Shown: piece by piece, positions 46,200 to 56,395 of the stretch
How positions within the stretch are numbered: the first letter of the stretch is position 1
How the letters are laid out: every line of letters starts with the position of its first letter
Origin: Brucella pseudintermedia
GTDB lineage: Bacteria; Pseudomonadota; Alphaproteobacteria; Rhizobiales; Rhizobiaceae
DNA length: 64,000 bases
Assembly (NCBI RefSeq): GCF_008932435.1
Contig: NZ_WBWE01000007.1
Span: 62,001-126,000, forward strand
Direction: 5' to 3'
The notes under the pieces: model-generated
Databases searched by the model: none
What the model was told of the DNA's origin: nothing
Seen by the model: the letters and a program-made list of their open reading frames with translations, nothing else
Translations under genes and position numbers: made by a program

Positions 46200-47189
46200 A
46201 TGCATCCCACCCGTTCCTTTCAGGGTTTGATCCTGACGCTCCATAATTATTGGGCGGAGCGAGGTTGCGCCATCCTGCAACCCTACGACATGGAAGTTGG
46301 CGCGGGTACGCTGCACCCGGCGACGACTTTGCGTGCGCTCGGACCGCGCCCGTGGAACGTGGCCTATGTTCAGCCGTCGCGTCGCCCGAAGGATGGCCGC
46401 TATGGTGAAAACCCGAACCGGCTCCAGCACTATTATCAGTATCAGGTTCTTCTGAAACCGAGCCCGCCCAATCTGCAGGAACTCTATCTGGGGTCCCTGA
46501 AGGCAATCGGCATCGATATGAACCTGCATGATGTGCGCTTTGTCGAGGACGACTGGGAAAACCCGACCACGGGTTCGTGGGGCCTCGGCTGGGAATGCTG
46601 GTGCGACGGCATGGAAGTGTCGCAGTTTACCTATTTCCAGCAGGTCTGCGGCATCGAATGCTCGCCGGTTTCCGGCGAACTGACCTATGGTCTGGAACGC
46701 CTCGCCATGTATGTGCAGGGCGTGGACAATGTCTACGATCTCAACTTCAATGGTCTCGAAGGCGACGAGAAGGTCACCTACGGCGACGTGTTCCTGCAGG
46801 CCGAGCAGGAATATTCCCGCTACAATTTCGAGATGGCCAATACCGAAATGCTGCATCAGCACTTCATTGACGCCGAGCGCGAATGCGAAGCCGTCCTGAA
46901 AGCTGGCAGCACCGGTGAAAATTCTCTCCATAAATGCGTCTTTCCGGCCTACGACCAGTGTATCAAGGCTTCTCACGTATTCAATCTGATGGATGCGCGC
47001 GGCGTGATCTCGGTCACCGAGCGCCAGAGCTATATCTTGCGCGTGCGCAATCTTGCGCGTCAGTGCGGCGAGGCCTTCCTTTTGACGGATGCCGGTGGTT
47101 TCAATTTCGAGCGTGAGGTGCTGCCGTCCGACCGCAGCGAAGCGAGGACGGACAATGATAAAAATGCGGAAGCCGGAGGCGCACGCTAA
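46200..47189 (+). CDS. glyQ: glycyl-tRNA synthetase alpha subunit
   Basis: 329 residues from the ATG at 46200 ([20 protein letters not shown]); a GTG at 46176 gives 337. Class II motifs and the GlyQ-typical [24 protein letters not shown] and [13 protein letters not shown] are visible. It charges tRNA-Gly with glyS as the alpha2beta2 form. The last base of its stop is the first base of glyS. Confidence 0.96.
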   Translation: MHPTRSFQGLILTLHNYWAERGCAILQPYDMEVGAGTLHPATTLRALGPRPWNVAYVQPSRRPKDGRYGENPNRLQHYYQYQVLLKPSPPNLQELYLGSLKAIGIDMNLHDVRFVEDDWENPTTGSWGLGWECWCDGMEVSQFTYFQQVCGIECSPVSGELTYGLERLAMYVQGVDNVYDLNFNGLEGDEKVTYGDVFLQAEQEYSRYNFEMANTEMLHQHFIDAERECEAVLKAGSTGENSLHKCVFPAYDQCIKASHVFNLMDARGVISVTERQSYILRVRNLARQCGEAFLLTDAGGFNFEREVLPSDRSEARTDNDKNAEAGGAR

Positions 47190-49483
47190 TGCCTGACCTA
47201 CTTCTTGAGCTTTTTTCGGAAGAGATTCCCGCCCGCATGCAGCGCAAGGCTGCCGGCGATCTGAAAAAGATGATTACCGATGGTCTGGTCGATGCTGGCC
47301 TGACCTATGAGGCTGCAACCGCCTATTGGACGCCGCGCCGTCTGGCGCTCGACATTCGCGGTCTCACCGTGCGTTCCAAGGACGTGCATGAGGATATCAA
47401 GGGCCCGTCGGTCACGGCTCCCGAACAGGCTATTCAGGGCTTTCTGCGCAAGGCAGGGCTGACGGATGTCAGTCAGGCGCATGTGCACTCCGATCCGAAG
47501 AAGGGTGACTTCTACGTCGCCCATCTGACGAAGCCCGGCCGCGCGGCAGAAGAAATCATCGCCCAACTGGTGCCGCAGACGATCCGCAACTTCCCATGGC
47601 CGAAATCCATGCGCTGGGGCGCTGCTTCGGCAAAGCCCGGTTCGCTGCGCTGGGTGCGTCCGCTGCAGTCGATCCTCTGCACCTTCGGCCCTGAAACCGA
47701 GGAAACGCAGGTCATCGATTTCGATGTCGACGGCATCAAGTCGGGCAACGTCACCTATGGCCACCGTTTCCTGAGCGACGGTCAGGCGATCAAGGTGCGC
47801 CGTTTCGACGATTATGTCGAAAAGCTGGAAAAGGCTTTCGTGGTTCTCGACGCTGAGCGCCGCAAGGAAATCATTTCGCAGGATGCGCATAATCTCGCCT
47901 TCGCTTCCGGTCTGGAACTGGTTGAAGACGAGGGACTTCTGGAAGAAGTCTCCGGTCTCGTTGAATGGCCGGTCGTGCTGATGGGCGAGTTCGAGGAAGA
48001 ATTTCTGGCCATTCCGCCGGAAGTCATCCGCCTCACCATCCGCGCCAATCAGAAGTGTTTTGTCACCCGCAAGCAGGGCGAGGCGGAAGCGCTTTCCAAC
48101 AAGTTCATTCTTGTGTCGAACGTTGCCGCCCGCGATGGCGGCACGGAAATCGCCTACGGCAACGGCAAGGTGGTGCGCGCGCGTCTCTCCGATGCGCTCT
48201 ATTTCTGGCACACCGATCAGCATGATCTGCCCGACCTGGACAAGCTCAACGCTTCGGCGGACAAATTCGGTCTCGACCTGAAGAAGCCGCTCGATCAGCG
48301 CATGGCACGTCTGGATGCGCTGAATGTGACCTTCCATGCAAAGCTCGGCACGCAAGGGCAGCGGGTCGAGCGCATCGCAAAGCTCGCTGCCGAAATAGCG
48401 CCGTTGGTTGGTGCCGATCCGAAGCTTGCCACCCGCGCCGCTGTTCTGGCGAAGGCTGATCTTCAGACCGAAGTTGTGGGCGAGTTCCCGGAACTTCAGG
48501 GCGCCATGGGCCGCAAATATGCGTTGCTTCAGGGCGAAGACGAAGCCGTCGCCGCAGCGCTTGAGGAACATTACAAGCCGCAAGGTCCGTCCGATGTGGT
48601 GCCGAAGAACCCGGTTTCGGTTGCTGTGGCTCTGGCCGACAAGCTCGACACGCTGGTCGGCTTCTGGGCAATCGATGAAAAGCCCACCGGCTCGAAGGAT
48701 CCTTACGCGCTGCGTCGTGCGGCTTTGGGCGTGATCCGTCTCCTGCTGTCACAGGAATGGAAGTTCTCGCTGTTGCCGCTCTTCCGTTCGGCCTTTGCCG
48801 CGCTGAAAGAAGGTCAGGTCCAGCGCAAGCTGCGCGAGTTTGAAGCCAAGCTTGCAGCGGAAAACTCCGGCGATGTTGACGGCGAGCAGGATATCGACAA
48901 TGCGCTGCGCAACTATGAGACAGAAGTCCGTGCCGAAGCCGACCGCAGCGCGGAGCTGGTGTTGGCCGATCTCCTCTCCTTCCTTCACGACCGTTTCAAG
49001 GTGCATCTGAAGGAAGAGGGCGCACGTTACGACGCCATCGACGCCGTGCTGACGCCGGAAGCCGATAATCTTCTGCTGGTCGCGCGCCGTCTGGAAGCGC
49101 TGATCGTCTTCATCAACGAGGAAGACGGCAAGAACCTTCTGGCTGGCACCAAGCGCGCCGCCAATATTCTCGCAGCCGAGGAAAAGAAGGGCACGAAGGT
49201 CGCCGATAAGGTCGATGTTTCTCTTCTTCGTGAAGCGGAAGAAAAGGCACTGTTCGAAGCCGTTACTTTGGCGTCAACTGAGGCAGAAGCTGCCATCGCC
49301 CGCGAGGATTTCAACGGCGCGATGCTGGCACTCGCAAAGCTACGCGGTCCTGTCGATACGTTCTTTGAAAAGGTGCTGGTCAATGACGAGGACGAGAATG
49401 TCCGCGCCAATCGTCTGGCATTGCTCGACCTGATCCGCACGGCAACTGGCAAGGTGGCTGATTTCTCGAAAATCGCTAGCTGA
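47189..49483 (+). CDS. glyS: glycyl-tRNA synthetase beta subunit
   Basis: 764 residues, starting in a TAATG overlap with glyQ. N-terminal [15 protein letters not shown] is diagnostic of GlyS; the HD-like central domain and C-terminal anticodon-binding domain follow ([20 protein letters not shown]). About 60-70 residues longer than E. coli GlyS, with an insert at about 560-590 ([16 protein letters not shown]). Confidence 0.95.
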   Translation: MPDLLLELFSEEIPARMQRKAAGDLKKMITDGLVDAGLTYEAATAYWTPRRLALDIRGLTVRSKDVHEDIKGPSVTAPEQAIQGFLRKAGLTDVSQAHVHSDPKKGDFYVAHLTKPGRAAEEIIAQLVPQTIRNFPWPKSMRWGAASAKPGSLRWVRPLQSILCTFGPETEETQVIDFDVDGIKSGNVTYGHRFLSDGQAIKVRRFDDYVEKLEKAFVVLDAERRKEIISQDAHNLAFASGLELVEDEGLLEEVSGLVEWPVVLMGEFEEEFLAIPPEVIRLTIRANQKCFVTRKQGEAEALSNKFILVSNVAARDGGTEIAYGNGKVVRARLSDALYFWHTDQHDLPDLDKLNASADKFGLDLKKPLDQRMARLDALNVTFHAKLGTQGQRVERIAKLAAEIAPLVGADPKLATRAAVLAKADLQTEVVGEFPELQGAMGRKYALLQGEDEAVAAALEEHYKPQGPSDVVPKNPVSVAVALADKLDTLVGFWAIDEKPTGSKDPYALRRAALGVIRLLLSQEWKFSLLPLFRSAFAALKEGQVQRKLREFEAKLAAENSGDVDGEQDIDNALRNYETEVRAEADRSAELVLADLLSFLHDRFKVHLKEEGARYDAIDAVLTPEADNLLLVARRLEALIVFINEEDGKNLLAGTKRAANILAAEEKKGTKVADKVDVSLLREAEEKALFEAVTLASTEAEAAIAREDFNGAMLALAKLRGPVDTFFEKVLVNDEDENVRANRLALLDLIRTATGKVADFSKIAS

Positions 49484-49503
49484 TACGCAGCCCAAGCGAC
49501 ACC

Positions 49504-49569
49504 TTTCCCTCATGCAGAGGAGCCTCCCCGCGCTTGTCGAAGGGAGGCGTCTCGAAGGGCTGAGGGAAA
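49504..49569. repeat. 66-base palindromic intergenic element
   Basis: Outer arms TTTCCCTCA / TGAGGGAAA (9 bp) and inner arms GCCTCCC / GGGAGGC form a long two-part hairpin. The CCCTCA...TCTCGAAGG...TGAGGG layout resembles a dispersed Rhizobiales repeat, by memory. Located between glyS and the next convergent gene. Confidence 0.6.
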
Positions 49570-49642
49570 ACGCACAACGTCAGTCGTGCCGTTCAACGCC
49601 GCCGCCCCAGCATGACAAGCGCGGCGGCGACGTCATTTTCGC

Positions 49643-50050
49643 TTATTTCAAACCGGGTCTGAGTTCGAGGGAGCCGAGGTCGGCTTCGCCGGATGCCGCC
49701 GCCCAGGCATCGCCCACCACCCGCACAGGCTTCGCGGGATCGAAATCCTCCGCTTGCTTGGCGGCGGGCTCGAGCAGATCATCCGGGACAGGCTGGCCTT
49801 GCATGCGCGCCATATAGGCGCGGGCGCGCTTGCGGCGGGCTTCGATTGCCTTCTGTGCATCGAGTTCCGCAGCCTTTTTCTCCGCGCAAGGGCCGCAGAC
49901 CGGCAGGCCGTTGGCGCCGATCCTGTCATAGCCGATATAATCGATGGAACCGATCTGATAGGTTGTTGGCGCGCCTTCACTTCCGTTTGCGGAAGCAATT
50001 GCGGGCAGTCCGATGGTCGTCAGCGAAATAGCGATAAATCGCGATAACAT
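49643..50050 (-). CDS. exported protein of unknown function
   Basis: 135 residues with a signal peptide (LTTIGLPAIASANG) and GAGGTGA ribosome site. One CxxC (PVCGPCAEKKAAELDAQKA) in a charged helical part (RRKRARAYMARMQ) rich in Arg/Ala. I do not recognise a family. It converges with glyS. Confidence 0.7.
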   Translation of the reverse strand: MLSRFIAISLTTIGLPAIASANGSEGAPTTYQIGSIDYIGYDRIGANGLPVCGPCAEKKAAELDAQKAIEARRKRARAYMARMQGQPVPDDLLEPAAKQAEDFDPAKPVRVVGDAWAAASGEADLGSLELRPGLK

Positions 50051-50237
50051 TATTCACCTCACGCATGAATAAAATCACCATGCCCGGAAAAACCTAACAA
50101 AACGCAATTTTTCATGCGCAATCGTGATCGACTTGCCGCGATTGTGCTCCACAGGAGGCCAAGCTTGCTTGCGCAGGGGCCTGAGCTTGTGTAGGCAGAA
50201 CGGGCTTAACTTGGGACGCCCGAGAGGCGGAAAACCA

Positions 50238-51221
50238 GTGTCCGATATAGTCAAATTCGATGATGAGACAGTCCAGCGCGCAGTGGAGGTGCTGCGGCGC
50301 GGCGGTCTCGTCGCCATTCCGACCGAAACCGTCTATGGCCTTGCTGCCGACGCTTCAAACGGCGAGGGCGTGGCCGGAATCTTCGCGGCCAAGGGACGCC
50401 CGCAGTTCAATCCCCTGATCGCCCATGTAAGCGGCATCGCCATGGCCGAGCGCTATGTCGCGTTCGACGTCCTGTCGCGCAAGCTCGCGGAAACATTCTG
50501 GCCCGGCCCCCTGACCATCGTTCTGCCGCTGAAAGACTGGCAGGATACGGATCGCCCCATCCATCCGCTTGTGACGGCGGGACTGCAAACGCTTGCTATC
50601 CGTATGCCGCTTGGCCGTGTGCGCGATATAATCAGGGAGCTGGATAGTCCGGTGGCGGCACCAAGCGCCAACACGTCCGGCCGCATCAGCCCGACAAGCG
50701 CCCATGCCGTTGCGGGCGATCTCGGCGACAAGCTTGATCTGATCCTTGATGCCGGTCCGTGCGGCGTCGGCGTCGAATCCACCATCGTCAAGGTTGACGG
50801 CGATAGGGTGCATCTTCTGCGTCCGGGCGGGCTGGCCGCGGAAGAAATCGAGGCTGTCATCGGTGAAAAGCTGGTGCGCGCCGACCACACTTCCGCAATT
50901 CAGGCGCCGGGCATGATGACGTCGCATTATGCGCCTGATGCGGCGATGCGGCTCAATGTCGGTTCGGTGAAGCCGGGCGAGGCGCTGCTTGCCTTTGGCC
51001 CGCAGCGCGTGGCCGGTGCGGAAAGCGCCGCAACGATGATGAACCTCAGTGCCGACGGCAATTTGCGCGAAGCGGCAGCCAATCTGTTCGATTTCATGCG
51101 CAGGCTTGATGCAACGGGTGCCGCCACCATCGCTGTCGAACCAATCCCTTTTGACGGTCTCGGCGAGGCCATCAACGACCGTTTGAAACGCGCGGCGGCC
51201 CCGCGCTCATCCTCCCTTTGA
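50238..51221 (+). CDS. tsaC: L-threonylcarbamoyladenylate synthase (Sua5 type)
   Basis: 327 residues from a GTG at 50238. First step of t6A37 tRNA modification. YrdC domain with PTETVYGLAADA, KGRPQFNPL and SANTSGRISPT, then the C-terminal Sua5 domain after a linker with SHYAP. A 38-residue longer ATG frame starts in noncoding sequence and is rejected. Located just before an oxidase gene with which it may be co-transcribed. Confidence 0.93.
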   Translation: MSDIVKFDDETVQRAVEVLRRGGLVAIPTETVYGLAADASNGEGVAGIFAAKGRPQFNPLIAHVSGIAMAERYVAFDVLSRKLAETFWPGPLTIVLPLKDWQDTDRPIHPLVTAGLQTLAIRMPLGRVRDIIRELDSPVAAPSANTSGRISPTSAHAVAGDLGDKLDLILDAGPCGVGVESTIVKVDGDRVHLLRPGGLAAEEIEAVIGEKLVRADHTSAIQAPGMMTSHYAPDAAMRLNVGSVKPGEALLAFGPQRVAGAESAATMMNLSADGNLREAAANLFDFMRRLDATGAATIAVEPIPFDGLGEAINDRLKRAAAPRSSSL

Positions 51222-51237
51222 ATTCAAGAGACAGACT

Positions 51238-52650
51238 ATGCTGGACACCGCTCTGATCGAACGCTTCTCCGCCATCGTGGGTGAAAAGAACGCGCTGACC
51301 GCGCCGGAAGACCTCGCCGCTTATCTCATTGAGCAGCGCGATCTTTATCATGGCCGCACGCCGCTCGTTCTTCGTCCGGGTTCGACGGAAGAAGTTGCGG
51401 CGATCATGAAGCTTGCCACCGAGACCAAGACGCCTGTGGTGCCGCAGGGCGGCAATACGGGCCTCGTCGGCGGGCAACAGCCGGACGAAAGCGGTACGGC
51501 CATCATCCTGTCGCTGGGCCGCATGAACCGTATCCGCAATCTCGATACGGTCGGCAATCTGGTGACGCTTGAAGCTGGTGTGATCCTGAAAAACCTTCAG
51601 GACGCCGTTGAAAAGGCCGGTCGCCTGTTTCCGCTGTCGCTGGGTGCCGAAGGCTCGTGCCAGATTGGCGGTAATCTTGGCTCCAACGCGGGCGGTACGG
51701 CAGTGCTAGCCTATGGCAATATGCGCGAGCTTTGCCTTGGGCTTGAAGTCGTGCTGCCGACCGGCGAGATTCTCAACGATCTTCGTTACGTGAAGAAGGA
51801 CAATACCGGCTACGACCTGAAAGACCTTTTTGTCGGTTCGGAAGGCACGCTCGGCGTCATCACGGCGGCGGTGCTGAAGATATTCCCGCAACCGAAGGGC
51901 AAGGGCGTGGCCTATGCGGGCCTGCGCAACCCGGAAGATGTGCTGCGCCTGTTCCAGCTTGCGACTGAACATGCTGGCCCGTCGCTGACCGGCTTCGAAC
52001 TGATGCCGCGCGTCGGGGTGGAGTTCACCGTGCGTCATGTCGACGGCGTGCGCGATCCGCTCGAAAGCCCGCATGACTGGTATGTGCTGATCGACATTTC
52101 ATCCTCGCGTTCGGAAGAGGATGCGCGCACGACGCTGGAAACGATCCTGACCGAGGCATTCGAGAACGACATTATTCAGGATGCGGCCATCGGTGAAAGC
52201 GTGGCTCAGGCGCAATCCTTCTGGAAGATGCGCGAGGAAATGTCCTGGGCGCAGAAGCCGGAGGGCGGTTCGATCAAGCACGATATTTCCGTGCCGGTCG
52301 CTTCCATCCCCGCCTTCATCCATGAGGCAAATGCCGCGACGCTGGGAATGATCCCCGGCGCACGCGTGGTCTGCTTCGGCCATATCGGTGACGGCAACCT
52401 GCATTATAATGTTTCGCAGCCGGTCGGTGCCGACAAGGAGGCATTCCTTGCACGCTGGCACGAATTGAACCATCGTATCCACACGATCGTTGCGAGCTAT
52501 GGCGGCTCAATCTCGGCGGAACATGGCATCGGCCAGTTGAAGCGCGAGGAGCTGGCTTTCTTCAAGCAGGATGTCGCGCTCGACCTGATGCGCCGTATCA
52601 AGTCGGCCTTCGATCCAGCCGGCATCATGAACCCCGGCAAGGTTCTGTAG
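51238..52650 (+). CDS. FAD-binding oxidase/dehydrogenase (D-2-hydroxyacid, GlcD type)
   Basis: 470 residues. FAD-binding PCMH domain (VVPQGGNTGLVGGQQ, GTLGVITAAVLKIFP) and the C-terminal FAD-oxidase domain (CFGHIGDGNLHYN, SAEHGIGQLKREEL). Resembles D-2-hydroxyglutarate/D-lactate dehydrogenases. Substrate unresolved. It begins 16 bases after tsaC; AGAGACA before the ATG. Confidence 0.9.
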   Translation: MLDTALIERFSAIVGEKNALTAPEDLAAYLIEQRDLYHGRTPLVLRPGSTEEVAAIMKLATETKTPVVPQGGNTGLVGGQQPDESGTAIILSLGRMNRIRNLDTVGNLVTLEAGVILKNLQDAVEKAGRLFPLSLGAEGSCQIGGNLGSNAGGTAVLAYGNMRELCLGLEVVLPTGEILNDLRYVKKDNTGYDLKDLFVGSEGTLGVITAAVLKIFPQPKGKGVAYAGLRNPEDVLRLFQLATEHAGPSLTGFELMPRVGVEFTVRHVDGVRDPLESPHDWYVLIDISSSRSEEDARTTLETILTEAFENDIIQDAAIGESVAQAQSFWKMREEMSWAQKPEGGSIKHDISVPVASIPAFIHEANAATLGMIPGARVVCFGHIGDGNLHYNVSQPVGADKEAFLARWHELNHRIHTIVASYGGSISAEHGIGQLKREELAFFKQDVALDLMRRIKSAFDPAGIMNPGKVL

Positions 52651-52675
52651 GTGCCGCATAATTTCGGGAAGCAAG

Positions 52676-52703
52676 AACGGGCGGGTTTACCGCCCGTTTG
52701 TTT
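52676..52703 (+). terminator. intrinsic terminator after the FAD oxidase gene
   Basis: AACGGGCGG / CCGCCCGTT (9-bp stem, 5-base loop) followed by TGTTTT. Confidence 0.9.
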
Positions 52704-52899
52704 TAGTAAACGCTTCTTCAGAAGAATTTCCGAATTCTTACACCCGGTTGCATTCTGCTAACCAAAGGAAAAGGCAGGAAAAAGTTAACCCAACTCATTA
52801 AGCCCGTCGGTAATAAACCGCGCCTATTCTCCGTCTCAACAAGGGCAAAAAGCCCAACCGGGAAACCGGACATAGGACAGAGAGACAGAGGCGTCGAAA

Positions 52900-53466
52900 A
52901 TGATGAGCAAGGGACTGAAGCCCGAGTGGGCAGGCCGGGAATTGCGGCTCGATCCGTTTCACTTTCCGCAGGTTGTGAGCTATGCGACCCGCGACGGCGG
53001 CACCGACGTTACCTTCACCATCAACGAGCGCGGCGCGGTGATCCGGCAGGTTCTGCCTTCAAGCGGCTTGCCTATGTCCATCGCACTTCCGGCCAATGCA
53101 TTTGTGGGTGTTGCAGCCCGTGCGGTGGAGGACGAATTCGGCGAAATCACGGTGACGCTGGAGCTGATGCATGAAGATCCGCAGCTTTCGGTTCCCCTGC
53201 TTGTCGCGCATGATCTGACCGACGTTGCGGCCGACTGGCGCGCATGGGCCGCAAGCTTCAACCTGCCGATGATGCTCGTCGAGGAAGATGGCGTCGCCCG
53301 CCCGCTCTACGAAAGCACCGGCGCTGTCCGCACCGGCCAGCCTCAGGCTCGCCGTCAGGGACAGGAGCCGCGCCGTCGCCGTCCGCGTTTTCTTGCCCGC
53401 CGCAAGACGGGTACGCTTGGCGTTCGTCTGGTGATCTCCGGCAAGGAAATCATTGCGCGGAACTAA
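52900..53466 (+). CDS. DUF6101-like protein
   Basis: 188 residues, no signal or membrane segment. An N-terminal beta-rich region (FHFPQVVSYATRDGG, FTINERGAVIRQVLP) and a basic Pro/Arg linker (RRQGQEPRRRRPRFLARRK) before a conserved end KEIIARN. Fits the alphaproteobacterial DUF6101 family, by memory. Function unknown. It follows a 249-base noncoding region. Confidence 0.72.
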   Translation: MMSKGLKPEWAGRELRLDPFHFPQVVSYATRDGGTDVTFTINERGAVIRQVLPSSGLPMSIALPANAFVGVAARAVEDEFGEITVTLELMHEDPQLSVPLLVAHDLTDVAADWRAWAASFNLPMMLVEEDGVARPLYESTGAVRTGQPQARRQGQEPRRRRPRFLARRKTGTLGVRLVISGKEIIARN

Positions 53467-53470
53467 ATCG

Positions 53471-53502
53471 AAAAGGGTCGCCCGATAAAAGGCGACCCTT
53501 TT
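53471..53502 (+). terminator. intrinsic terminator after the DUF6101-like gene
   Basis: AAAAGGGTCGCC / GGCGACCCTTTT, a perfect 12-bp stem with 8-base loop, 4 bases after the stop. Confidence 0.92.
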
Positions 53503-53545
53503 AAAAACTTTGGCTGACCTCCAAAGAGCCCCCCGAATGTCTTGA

Positions 53546-53590
53546 GGCGCATCCCGAAAAGTGGAAACCGGTTTTCGGAAAAGATGCGCC
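53546..53590. repeat. 45-base palindromic intergenic repeat
   Basis: GGCGCATC...GATGCGCC outer arms with inner CCGAAAA / TTTTCGG type pairing. Shares a 16-base word exactly with 41265-41280. Typical of a Rhizobiales intergenic palindrome class, by memory. It sits between the terminator at 53502 and the convergent enoyl-CoA hydratase gene. Confidence 0.75.
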
Positions 53591-53609
53591 CGGAAAAAGA
53601 CGTTCGGGT

Positions 53610-54359
53610 TTATTTTTTTCGGCTGAGAAAGGCCATAACGGCCTCGCGGGCTTCATCCGAGGTCAGTCGCTCGGCAAAATGCCTGGCTTCACGCGCAATG
53701 CGTTCGGAAACTTTTTCAGCGGGCATGCGCATCAGCGCGCGGGCAATCTGCATGGCCTGCGGCGGTTTGGAGGCGATTTCTTCCGCTGCCTTCATCACAT
53801 CTGTTTCCAGCGCATCGTCGGCAACGACCTGACAGACAATACCGGCTTCCTGCGCAGCTTCCGCGCTAAAACCGTGGCCAAGCGCCAAGAGAGCGAATGC
53901 CTTCTGATGCCCCATCAGCGGCGGAGCCAGCAGGCTGGAAGCCGCTTCCGGTACAAGGCCGAGATCGACAAACGGCGTGCGGAACAGGGCGCGCGACGTT
54001 GCAAATGTCAGATCGCAATGCAGGTGGATGGTCGTGCCGATGCCGATGGCCAGCCCGTCGACGCCGGAAACGATGGGCTTCTTCGCGCTGGAAAGAGCGC
54101 CCAGAAAGTCCAGAATGTCGTTGCCGAGATCGCCGCCCGACGCCGCGACCATGAAATCCTGCATGTCGTTGCCGGACGAGAACGCCCCCGGAACGCCGAG
54201 AAACACATGCACGCGCACCGCGTCATCGGCGTCGCCATCCTTGAGCGCCTTTGCCATGGTGGCATACATGGCGCGCGTGATGGCATTCTTCTTGTCGGCC
54301 CGGTTGAGGCGGATGATCTGGATCGCGCCTTTGCGCTCGATCAGGATATGTTCGCTCAT
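53610..54359 (-). CDS. enoyl-CoA hydratase/isomerase family protein
   Basis: 249 residues of crotonase fold. Oxyanion-hole motifs GAFSSGNDMQDF and GVDGLAIGIGTTIHLHCDL, and FVDLGLVPEAASS where the glutamate of one catalytic pair lies. The other position (S/N/D) makes isomerase or hydratase possible. The start overlaps the acyl-CoA dehydrogenase stop, so the two form a fatty acid oxidation-type operon. Confidence 0.9.
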   Translation of the reverse strand: MSEHILIERKGAIQIIRLNRADKKNAITRAMYATMAKALKDGDADDAVRVHVFLGVPGAFSSGNDMQDFMVAASGGDLGNDILDFLGALSSAKKPIVSGVDGLAIGIGTTIHLHCDLTFATSRALFRTPFVDLGLVPEAASSLLAPPLMGHQKAFALLALGHGFSAEAAQEAGIVCQVVADDALETDVMKAAEEIASKPPQAMQIARALMRMPAEKVSERIAREARHFAERLTSDEAREAVMAFLSRKK

Positions 54360-56140
54360 GCTTGCGCCTCCAGCGCGGATTTGGCGGCGGCAAGGCTGGC
54401 GGCGCCCGTAATGACCGTGTCCTTCAGCGAGGACACTTCGGCGAGCATGTTTTCCGCGAAGAAGCGGCTCAGAACCGCACGTCCGCTATCGTCACCGGCA
54501 AGCGCCGCACGCGCAAGGTACGCGCCGCCTGAAACGAGCGACAAGAGGCGCTGGTAAGGCGTGGCTCCGGCAAGGGCAGCCTCAAGCTGTCCTTCCGCCA
54601 CAGCCTTTTGCAGCCATTCGGTGGCCTCGCGGGCTTGCGCGATCGCCGCGGAAAGACGCGCGCCGGTTTCGCCCAGTTCCGGGCGATTGGATGCGGTCGC
54701 CTTGTCGGCATCATCCTGCAATTCTGCGAGAAAGCCCTTGATGTGCTCGCCTTGTCCAAGCGGCAGTTTGCGCATCACCAGATCGATGGCCTGAATGCCG
54801 TTGGTGCCTTCATAGATCGGGGTGATGCGGGCGTCGCGCAGCAATTGTGCCGCACCCGTCTCTTCGATGAAGCCCATGCCGCCATGAATCTGAACGCCCA
54901 GCGATGCGACATCCACGCCTGCATCGGTTGCAAAACTCTTGGCGAGCGGCGTCAGCAGCCCGGCGCGGTCCGACCAGAACTGCTGGTCCGCGCCGTCCGT
55001 CGCATGGCTCATGTCGATGGCATGGGCGCAGGAATAGGTGATGGAGCGGGCAATCTGCGTCAGCGCCTTCATGGTGAGCAACATGCGGCTCACATCCGGA
55101 TGCTCAATGATGGGGCTCATGCCGGCTTTGGGGTCTGCGCCGATAGCGCGGCCCTGTTTGCGCTCCTTGGCATAGGCGAGCGCCTGCTGATAGGCGGCTT
55201 CGGCCACGCCGACGCCCTGAATGCCGACCAGAAGGCGGGCATTGTTCATCATGGTGAACATGCAGGCCAGCCCGCGATTTTCCTCGCCGATCAGGTAGCC
55301 GACGGCACCCTGTTCCTCGCCCTTCACGAAACCGTCGCCATAGATCATGGTGCAGGTCGGAGAGGCGTGGATGCCCATCTTGTGTTCAAGGCCGGAACAG
55401 AACAGATCGTTGCGGCGTCCAAGCGAACCGTCTTCATTGACGAGGTATTTCGGCACGAGGAAAAGCGAAATACCCTTTGTGCCGGCCGGGGCATCGGGCA
55501 GGCGCGCCAGCACCAGATGCACGATATTGTCGGTCAGGTCGTGTTCGCCATAGGTGATGAAAATCTTCTGGCCAAAAATGCGGTAAGTGCCGTCACCGGC
55601 GCGTTCTGCACGGGTGCGAAGTGCGCCGAGATCGGAGCCTGCCTGAGGTTCGGTCAGGTTCATCGTGCCCATCCACTCGCCGGTGATAAGCTTTTCGAGA
55701 TAGACGTCCTTCAATTCCTTGGAAGCGTGCTTTTCAAGCGCCTCGACCGCGCCCATGGTCAGCGTCGGAGCAATGGCGAAGGCCAGCGTGCCGGAATTCC
55801 ACATTTCGCTGACAGCCACCGACATCATGGTCGGCAGGCCCTGACCGCCATATTCCGGCGTGCCGGTGAGCGAGTTCCAGCCGCCGTCAATCCAGTCGCG
55901 GTAAAGCTCTTTCCAGCCCGGCGCGGTTGTTACGACGCCATCCTTGACTGTGGCGCCATGCTTGTCGCCGGTTATGCGCAGAGGCTCGACGCGCTCAGAG
56001 GCAAATTTGCCCGCTTCTTCCAGAATGGCGGCGGCAAGATCCGCGGAAAATTCAGGGAAACGGTTGTCGTCCAGGGCCTTTTCCAGCCCTGCAACCTTCA
56101 TCAGCGTATGGGAAATTTCAGAAACCGGCGCGCGATACAT
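54356..56140 (-). CDS. acyl-CoA dehydrogenase, long form (DmdC-like)
   Basis: 594 residues, longer than the usual 380-400. N-terminal and central ACAD domains (MNLTEPQAGSDLGALR, KIFITYGEHD), FAD-binding part (QIHGGMGFIEETG) with the arginine/glutamate region, and an extra C-terminal domain. This length class is often annotated as 3-methylmercaptopropionyl-CoA dehydrogenase; the true substrate is unknown. Linked to the enoyl-CoA hydratase gene by a 4-base overlap. Confidence 0.9.
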   Translation of the reverse strand: MYRAPVSEISHTLMKVAGLEKALDDNRFPEFSADLAAAILEEAGKFASERVEPLRITGDKHGATVKDGVVTTAPGWKELYRDWIDGGWNSLTGTPEYGGQGLPTMMSVAVSEMWNSGTLAFAIAPTLTMGAVEALEKHASKELKDVYLEKLITGEWMGTMNLTEPQAGSDLGALRTRAERAGDGTYRIFGQKIFITYGEHDLTDNIVHLVLARLPDAPAGTKGISLFLVPKYLVNEDGSLGRRNDLFCSGLEHKMGIHASPTCTMIYGDGFVKGEEQGAVGYLIGEENRGLACMFTMMNNARLLVGIQGVGVAEAAYQQALAYAKERKQGRAIGADPKAGMSPIIEHPDVSRMLLTMKALTQIARSITYSCAHAIDMSHATDGADQQFWSDRAGLLTPLAKSFATDAGVDVASLGVQIHGGMGFIEETGAAQLLRDARITPIYEGTNGIQAIDLVMRKLPLGQGEHIKGFLAELQDDADKATASNRPELGETGARLSAAIAQAREATEWLQKAVAEGQLEAALAGATPYQRLLSLVSGGAYLARAALAGDDSGRAVLSRFFAENMLAEVSSLKDTVITGAASLAAAKSALEAQA

Positions 56141-56395
56141 CTTTCCTCCAAAATATGATTTGCTAGCTTCTCCTCAGAAGCCTCTCCTGCATCGGCGCTG
56201 TTTGCATTCCGGCAGGCGCCAAAACGGCCATCCGACATAAGAGCTATCGGCTTATTACGTAAACGTCAATGTTTTCGATACACGTCATCGTGATGGGATG
56301 GCGGTCGGGCATCCACGGGCAAAAGCCCCATCCGCAATGGCGAGAGCGCTTTAAAAAAGTGGATTATTGCGCGGTGATGAGGCCGATAGGCGATG

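Noticed and set aside
52780-52805. Possible CtrA box TTAA...TTAA before the DUF6101-like gene
   Set aside because: Spacing is 9 bases, not 7, so it does not fit the consensus.
54608-56158. 516-codon plus-strand frame
   Set aside because: Antisense to the acyl-CoA dehydrogenase gene with clear ACAD motifs on the other strand.
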